Below are positions 57,775-64,000 of a DNA stretch of 64,000 nucleotides, in pieces; within the stretch, counting starts at the first letter, position 1, and every line of letters starts with the position of its first letter. The notes beneath the pieces were generated by a model. It was not told the origin of the DNA and searched no databases. It worked only from the letters and a program-made list of their open reading frames with translations. Source of the stretch: Rhizophagus clarus (lineage: Eukaryota > Glomeromycota > Glomeromycetes > Glomerales > Glomeraceae). Both the position numbers and the translations under genes were made by a program. The DNA lies in the NCBI GenBank assembly GCA_015698045.1, contig BLAL01000182.1, positions 1,054,001 to 1,118,000 on the forward strand. Reading direction: 5' to 3'.

Positions 57775-60700
57775 ATGTCTTTCATTGAACCAACTAATAC
57801 TACTTCTCAAGTTTCTTCTACCACTACCTTAAATAATAGAGGTGATCCAAATATCGCATCTGAAGATCATACTGGATCAAGGGAAGGTTACAGTGGAAAT
57901 CGTGGTCGTGGTCGTGGTCGTGGTCGCGGTCGTGGTAGAGGACGTGGTAGAGGTGGCTCTTCTCACGATTATAGATCACATAATTTTCCTAACCAAGAAA
58001 CTACATCTACAAATTCTTCACCACAAACAAATAATTCATCAAGTAATGATGCGAATCCGATACCTAATCGAAACGATTCAACACCAAGACGTAATAGGAG
58101 AGGGACACAGAGAGGTTCATATAGATCACAATCTCAACCTATGAATGATAATAATATTGATAATAATACCTCAGAACGAGGAAATCGAGCATCTGAAAGT
58201 AGTGGAAGTGGTAGAGGGCATAATAAAAATCGATTTCATCAGAGAAATCAATATCGAAATAATTTCAATAATCATAATAATACGAACAATGATAACAATA
58301 ATAATAATGTTCAAAATAATAATAATCAAAATACTTCAATAGATAGTTCACAAAATGAAAATCGAGACCAAGAAAGAGAGCATAACGGTTATAGTTCATC
58401 ATCACGTCGTCGTGATAACAAATCAAAAGGAGCAGCACGTACAATTCCAGATGAAAATCAAAATGAGACCCAAAGTCAAAGTAGTAATTTAAATCAAAAT
58501 AATACTGCTCCGAAAAGGAAAATGAATAACAATGAATCTAAAATTGACGAATCTGATTCAAAAGGAAAAACTCCTATCATCTCTACAACAGAAGCATCAT
58601 CATCATCATCAACAACAAATCAAAGAAATTCTCATCCGCGACCAATGAAATCATCGATGGCTAAACTTTCACCTGAAGAAATCAAAGATGTACTTACGTC
58701 AATCACACATGGTTTATCAACTTCAACATATGAATGTATGATTTGCTGTGAAAATATACGTCCTAATAACAAGACTTGGTTTTGTGGAGTTTGTTGGGCG
58801 GTTTTTCATCTTAATTGTACTCAAAAATGGGCAAGAAAGTCATTTAATGGCTCTAGAAGTTCTGAAACATGGCGTTGTCCAGGTTGTCAAAATATTTCTG
58901 ATGTTATTCCGGTAAAATATAAATGCTTTTGTGGTAAGTTATAATTTAATTGAATTGTAAAATTTACATGATATTATTATTTTTTTTTTTTTTACCTTGA
59001 TCAAGAAATAATGCTTACTAAAATTTATTATAGACAAGGTAGAAAACCCACCTAATAATCGATATCTTACTCCTCATAGTTGTGGAAATGTTTGTGGAAG
59101 AAAACGTGATTGTCCTCATAATTGTACATTGTATGTTTATTTCCTTTTGATCATCGTTCATTTGATTTTAATTATTCAGACCTTAATGTTTCATAATTTA
59201 AATAGATTATGTCATCCTGGGCCTTGTCCTCCATGTTCCGCTATGGCACCAATTCAGTATTGTTACTGTGGTCGTAAAACTTTTCAGCTTAGATGTATTG
59301 ATGCTGGTTATGGCGTCGGTACATCATGTGGAGAAACATGTGGTAAATTACTAGGCTGTGGTAAACATTACTGTGAGAAAGAATGTCACGAGGGAGAGTG
59401 TCCTAGATGTAATATAAATGAAATGCAAAAATGTTATTGTGGAAAAATGGAACGAAAAGCAGAATGTGGAGATGGAACACCTATTCGTTGTTATGAGGAG
59501 TTGAATAACGAATCTAATTTTTGGACTGGCTTTTTTTCATGTAATAATTCTTGCGACAGATTGTTAGAATGTGGACATCATTCTTGTACAAAAGAATGTC
59601 ATCCAGTTACTGGTGAGCCAGAGCCTTGCCCATTAGATCCTTCAAGAGTGAAATCATGTCCTTGTGGTGCTGAAAGCATAGTTACTTTACTTGGTCATGA
59701 AAGGTTATCTTGTACTGAAGAAATACCGCTTTGTGGTAACATATGCAAGAAATTACTTCCTTGTGGTCATGAATGTCAGGAATCATGTCATCATGGTGAT
59801 TGTAGACCTTGTACTTTAAGCATACGCGTCAAATGTCGCTGTGGAAGCACGGAATATGAACGTATTTGTTCTGAAGTAATTGGCAAGAATGGCGAACCAC
59901 CTACTTGCGATAAAATTTGTACGGCAAATAGGAATTGTGGAAGACATCAGTGTGCCACTCGATGTTGTCCTTCTGCGAATAAAAATAAACCGTCTAAAAA
60001 ACGGGTTACTCAGCAAGACGATGATGATGATGAGAATCATCGTTGTACTTTAATCTGTGGAAAAAAATTACAATGTGGCCGGCATTATTGTCAATTATTA
60101 TGTCATAAATCACATTGTATGCGTTGTTTGGAGGCATCATTTGAAGAATTAACTTGTCATTGTGGACGCACAAAAATTTTTCCACCAATTCCATGCGGAA
60201 AAAAAGTTCCACCATGTACTTTTAATTGTATTAGGGATCGAAATTGTGGACATCCGGGTATAGAACATCCTTGTCATAATGATGATGAACCTTGTCCACC
60301 TTGTCCTTACTTGGTTGACAAAAAATGTGTGTGTGGTAAATCTATCGTTAAAAATGTACCTTGCCATAAAACAAATGTGAGCTGTGGGCAAGTTTGTGAT
60401 TTACCAGTTAATTGTGGAGGTCATCGGTGTAAACGAACCTGTCATTTAGGGGACTGTTTAGCAAATACTTCGAATCAATGTATTCAAATTTGTGGAAAAC
60501 CACGTAAACCCTGTAATCATCCTTGTGCTGTCCAATGTCATGCTCCAGCAAAATGTCCCGAAGATATACCATGTCAAACTAAAATTACTATCAACTGCGG
60601 ATGTGGTCATCTTTCACAAAATGTAACTTGTGGTGCCACAACAGAAAATGCTCTAAAAATGAAAGATCGAAAATTACAGTGTAATGATTTTTGTGCTTTG

Positions 60701-61750
60701 GCTGAAAGAAATCGCAAATTAGCAGAAGCCTTAGAGATTACTGATCGTGTAGGTGACGGGTATGTAAAAGTTAATTAATTATATTTTAATTTGTCAGGTT
60801 AACTAAATCTGTATGGGATTAATCTATTTTTTAATCTATTTAGACCTTTCGCTAAAGCTATTCCAGAATATGAAGAGGATCTGTTTAAATATTTTGCTCT
60901 CCACAAAGATTGGGCTAAAAATATTGAAACAATTTTGAGAGACTTTATTATGAAGTCAGAAAAACCTACTTTGAACTTGCCACCGATGAAGCCACCTCAC
61001 CGCAAGTTTGTTCATATATTATGTGCTCATTATCGATTATCATCAGAGAGTATTGATGTTGAACCTAAGAGAAGTATCATCGTGAAAAAGAAGGCTGATA
61101 CTATAATCCCACCTATCCTTCTTTCGCAAGCATATGTTAATTATAATAATAAATCAAATAGCAGTTCAAACTCTTCCGCGACATCATCTACAACATTTGA
61201 ACAATCAGTGCGCAAACAAAAACAGCCAATTAATGCAATTTATTTAACAGAAATACAACCTGGAATGACAACAGAAGGACTTCATAAGGTTATAGAACTA
61301 TCAATGGGAAAAAACAAATTTCAAATTAAATGGGTATCGGATAGTGATGTGACTGTTTTACCTTCAGTTGGTTCTATGCAAATGGATGAATTGGAAAACT
61401 TATTAACAAAATTAAAACTTTTATTTAAAGACCTTATGGTTGCGAAAGGAATAGCGGCATGGGCAGAATTTTGTTGGGTAAATTCTAAATATGAAGTAGT
61501 TTGGCGTGAAAGAGGGAAAATTTTAAACAATCTTGATGGATATAAAAGGGTTGAATATGATTTTAGAATTCCTTCGGTGATAAATAACAATCCTTTCGAT
61601 ATGCTAGTCAATGTATCAAATAGTATTTCATCTGCTCGAAACACTGTTAGTGGAAGTAGTGATAATAATAAGAATCAACAACAAAAAGTAGAACCTGCAA
61701 CTAATTCAAATGACATTGTTGAAAATTGGGAATCAATCTGTGATGATTAA
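57775..61750 (+). CDS. fap1: NFX1-type zinc-finger protein (FAP1-like) with RING/PHD and R3H domains
   Basis: Four exons (57775-58933, 59034-59130, 59206-60759, 60844-61750) encode 1238 aa, in the NFX1/FAP1 size range. The N-terminal ~300 residues are disordered, with an RG-repeat box (GNRGRGRGRGRGRGRG) and Asn-rich tracts. Residues ~320-375 form the RING-CH/PHD-like finger (CMICCENIRPNNKTWFCGVC...FHLNC...WRCPGC), an E3-ligase candidate. Next comes a long array of NF-X1 fingers (CGKHYCEKECHEGEC, CGHHSCTKECH, CGHECQESCHHGDC and more). The C-terminal R3H domain (HRKFVHILCAHYRLSSESID) binds nucleic acid. Yeast FAP1 binds FKBP12 and competes with rapamycin; metazoan NFX1 is a transcription factor. 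Both functions are possible here. Confidence 0.95.
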
Positions 61751-62026
61751 AGAATTTATAGAAAGGATGGAATGTGTTTGTTGATTTTAAATCATTACAT
61801 TTATATTAATTATTATTAATTAAATCACAATATTAATTATTAGCTATCAATACATGTACAGTTAACAATCGAATAATATTTAATTTTATTAATCTTTGTT
61901 AAATAAATTTGATTTTTTTTTTTGCGATTAATAAATTTTTTTTTAATTAGTTAAAAAGAAATCTAACCGATCGACAGAACCGTAATCTATAATGTCAATT
62001 ATATAACTTTTAATATTACATCAAGA

Positions 62027-62548
62027 GTGGGTTTCTTAGGGACGAATCATCAAACAAGAAAAAATATTTTTCCAGAATACTTACCGACAGATCGAGATAG
62101 AGGAAAATGCAACGACAACGACATTGAATTTAACGTTTCGGCGAAAAAAAGTGAGCATCAATCCGCAGTGGAATATAGCAATGCAGAAACAGGAAAGATT
62201 GGGACCAAGAATGAAAGCCATGCCAGCATTATCGACATTGTCCTAATCAGAAAGAACAAAAGCTATGCAAATATCCTTAGAGAAACTGCGCCGAATTGGT
62301 ACTTTGGATAATGGATGGAAGATCTCGTAGTCCCAAACGTACAGTCTGGGGGAGTAGAAATTTCAGAATTGTCTCCAGTGCCAACAAGATGCAAGAAAGA
62401 AGTTCGAAGGTATCGCGATGATTCAACAAATCCCCTTCTCTTGGTTGAAATTATCACAAGTGATTCAGATCGAATATACATTTATACAGTACAACTTGAT
62501 GCAAAATTTTTTATATTATTTTACAGAAAATGTGGATTGCAACATTAA
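62027..62548 (+). pseudogene. Broken ORF of unknown family with distinct composition
   Basis: From about 62000 to 62548 the plus strand holds one frame interrupted by a single TAA at 62309-62311. Both halves (starting GFLGTNHQTRKNIFPEY and MEDLVVPNVQSGG) are in the same register. The segment is clearly less AT-rich than its flanks. The stop context GGA-TAA-TGG would be explained by a CAA-to-TAA change. No domain recognised. It may be a fragment of a dispersed gene family or mobile element. Confidence 0.45.
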
Positions 62549-63585
62549 TAATGAAGATCCTCCTATATGTCATGCAAGATGTCATATATAATTATTTCTT
62601 TTCCTAGTCGTCATTTTTTTCGATGCTTTAATTTTAAACTTAAAATAATTTAATTTATTATTTAATGTATTTAATAATAGAATTATGTTAATTATAAATA
62701 AAATAATATCGGCTGATAAGGAAGTCTTAAAAAACTTAATTGCGTAACTATGATGTAATGAATTATACATCTATTTATATTGACAATGTTTTATTTTTGA
62801 GTTTGTGGGAAAATATCGTTAAATGTCATACCACAATAATTACAATGATCGACATAGTTATATTACCAAATTAGGGGATGTTTAAAGCGGGGTATAATTA
62901 CGTGATCAGTAAAATAATCTTTATTATATCAAATAAATAAGGTATAAACTAATTGTACAATACTTGTACAAGTAACAAGTAATCTTGTTTAGTTTTACAT
63001 TTCAATAGAAATAGTTTTAATATAATATTCATGTAAACTTAACAAATCATAATTTCATTTGATTCAAATAGTATTATAATAAAATTGTCATCTTTCTAAA
63101 AATAATATTGCTTCTTTATAAATATATCATCTTTATAAATATATTACCTTATAAAAGTAAATTTCTTTAAAAATATTAATAAATCATAATTAAAAAAAAA
63201 ATATATCTTTTTAGAAATCTTATTGGTTTGATTAATTAAAAATTTTATTATTATAATATTAATAATACTGAATTTAATATTTTTAATAAAAAAAAAAAAA
63301 TTATTTATATTTAATGCATTGTTTTACAGTAAAATAATAATACAAATACAGGAGAATAAAATTTTATTATATTAATAAACTTTAAAGAATAAAATCTATT
63401 CTGGTATTATTAAATACTATTCTAATTAAAAAAAAGTTTTTTATAAATATTTTTAGAGAAATTACATAAAATTAATATTTAAATTAACAGATTTAAGAGG
63501 CAGGTTATTATTTAACTAAAGAAAATAATTAATATATATTTTATAATTAATTTGACAAATTTTACAATTAATAAAAAAAGAAGAA
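62549..63585. other. AT-rich gene-free DNA
   Basis: Homopolymer- and TAAT-rich sequence with no supportable gene, repeat array or RNA. Confidence 0.6.
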
Positions 63586-63735
63586 CTATACAAATTTAAT
63601 AGCTTTAAATTCTTCATTTTTATATAATTTTTCAGTCATTTGGATAAATCCATTTTTTGAAAAGTATTTTAAGTTATAGAACTCTGTGTAATACCTTTTT
63701 TTAATAAGCTCTTTTTCTATCTAATCATCTAATAA
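63586..63735 (-). pseudogene. Possible coding remnant, unassigned
   Basis: About 45 codons on the minus strand (ELIKKRYYTEFYNLKYFSKN and onwards) end in a TAG at 63586-63588 and have natural amino-acid composition. A stop precedes them. They look like the C-terminal tail of a decayed gene, but I cannot name it. Confidence 0.3.
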
Positions 63736-63802
63736 AATAATAAATTATTAATTATTATTATTTTGCAAAAATTAGTAATACCATTCTATTATTTATATAA
63801 TA

Positions 63803-64000
63803 CAGTTGAAGCTTTCTATAATGAATCTTGATTTCTGAAGATTACAATTTGTTATAATGAAAAATTTGGTAACATCTTTACTGAATTTTAAAATTTATTC
63901 ATTATACTAAATTTGGTATATAATCATAATAAAAAATGGAAGTCATTATTAGAATTTTTTTTCATCATTTTTATTTAACTTATACTTTATTTATAAATTT
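63803..64000. mobile_element. Possible left end of a pogo/Tc1-like element, truncated by the window
   Basis: After a TA dinucleotide, CAGTTGAAGCTTTCTATAAT resembles the terminus of Tc1/mariner-pogo elements and the TIR at 19560 (CAGTCAACTCCCTTTATAGT). TATAATGAA recurs about 45 bp further in, as an internal binding-site repeat might. The other end is outside the window. Confidence 0.4.

Overview
The window is AT-rich eukaryotic DNA with compact fungal genes: introns of about 50-110 bp with GTA(A/T)GT-like donors and TAG/CAG acceptors, 1-13 exons per gene, and short intergenic gaps. Fungal markers include Spg1/Tem1, Nup82, Rrs1, Sdh7/SDHAF3 and a FAP1-type NFX1 protein. Long A/T homopolymers, MULE remnants with SWIM and zinc-knuckle segments, a Crinkler-type gene and a C2H2-tailed DDE transposase point to an arbuscular mycorrhizal fungus such as Rhizophagus (inference from family content, not a database match).

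Layout. 1-920 is the 3' end of a His/Pro/Asn-rich gene. About 0.9-25 kb is an accessory, repeat-dominated block: low-complexity DNA; a tandem intron/microexon-like array (4.4-5.0 kb); a decayed MULE (5.5-6.9 kb); decayed ORFs (7.6-9.7 kb); a stop-riddled Ty3/Gypsy element on the minus strand (9.7-14.9 kb) whose second ORF carries a Nudix domain ahead of the protease; a roughly 108-bp satellite (15.3-16.1 kb); an apparently intact DNA transposon with 26-bp TIRs, a TAA target duplication and a 758-aa transposase (16.1-19.1 kb); a pogo/Tc1-like non-autonomous element built around four ~190-bp tandem repeats (19.6-20.5 kb); a long hairpin (21.5 kb); a five-exon Crinkler-like effector gene (22.3-23.9 kb); a MITE (24.3 kb); and a frameshifted single-pass membrane protein gene (24.7-25.4 kb).

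From 26 kb to 54.6 kb lies a dense housekeeping block in which convergent and divergent pairs alternate: GILT <-> mcm7, a small His-rich gene, sdhaf3 <-> nup82, ubc13, psd1 <-> qcr2, a USP deubiquitinase <-> rpd3, rrs1 <-> slx4, a SAAL1-like gene <-> spg1, and mrpl24 (bL28m). Almost every exon chain closes in frame with canonical splice sites, so the structures are well supported. 55.6-57.3 kb encodes a membrane-anchored acidic repeat protein of unknown family and 57.8-61.8 kb a 1238-aa NFX1/FAP1 protein. The last 2.2 kb is AT-rich, with a broken ORF and the start of a possible second pogo-like element at the window edge.

Several neighbours share short divergent promoters: psd1 and qcr2 (146 bp, both mitochondrial inner membrane), GILT and mcm7 (209 bp), and USP and rpd3 (354 bp). 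The strongest unusual signals are the Nudix-protease ORF of the Gypsy element with its overlapping TAATG gag stop/start, the microexon-like array, the intact transposon with same-strand G-runs at both ends, and the Crinkler gene with a possible nuclease-like C-terminus.
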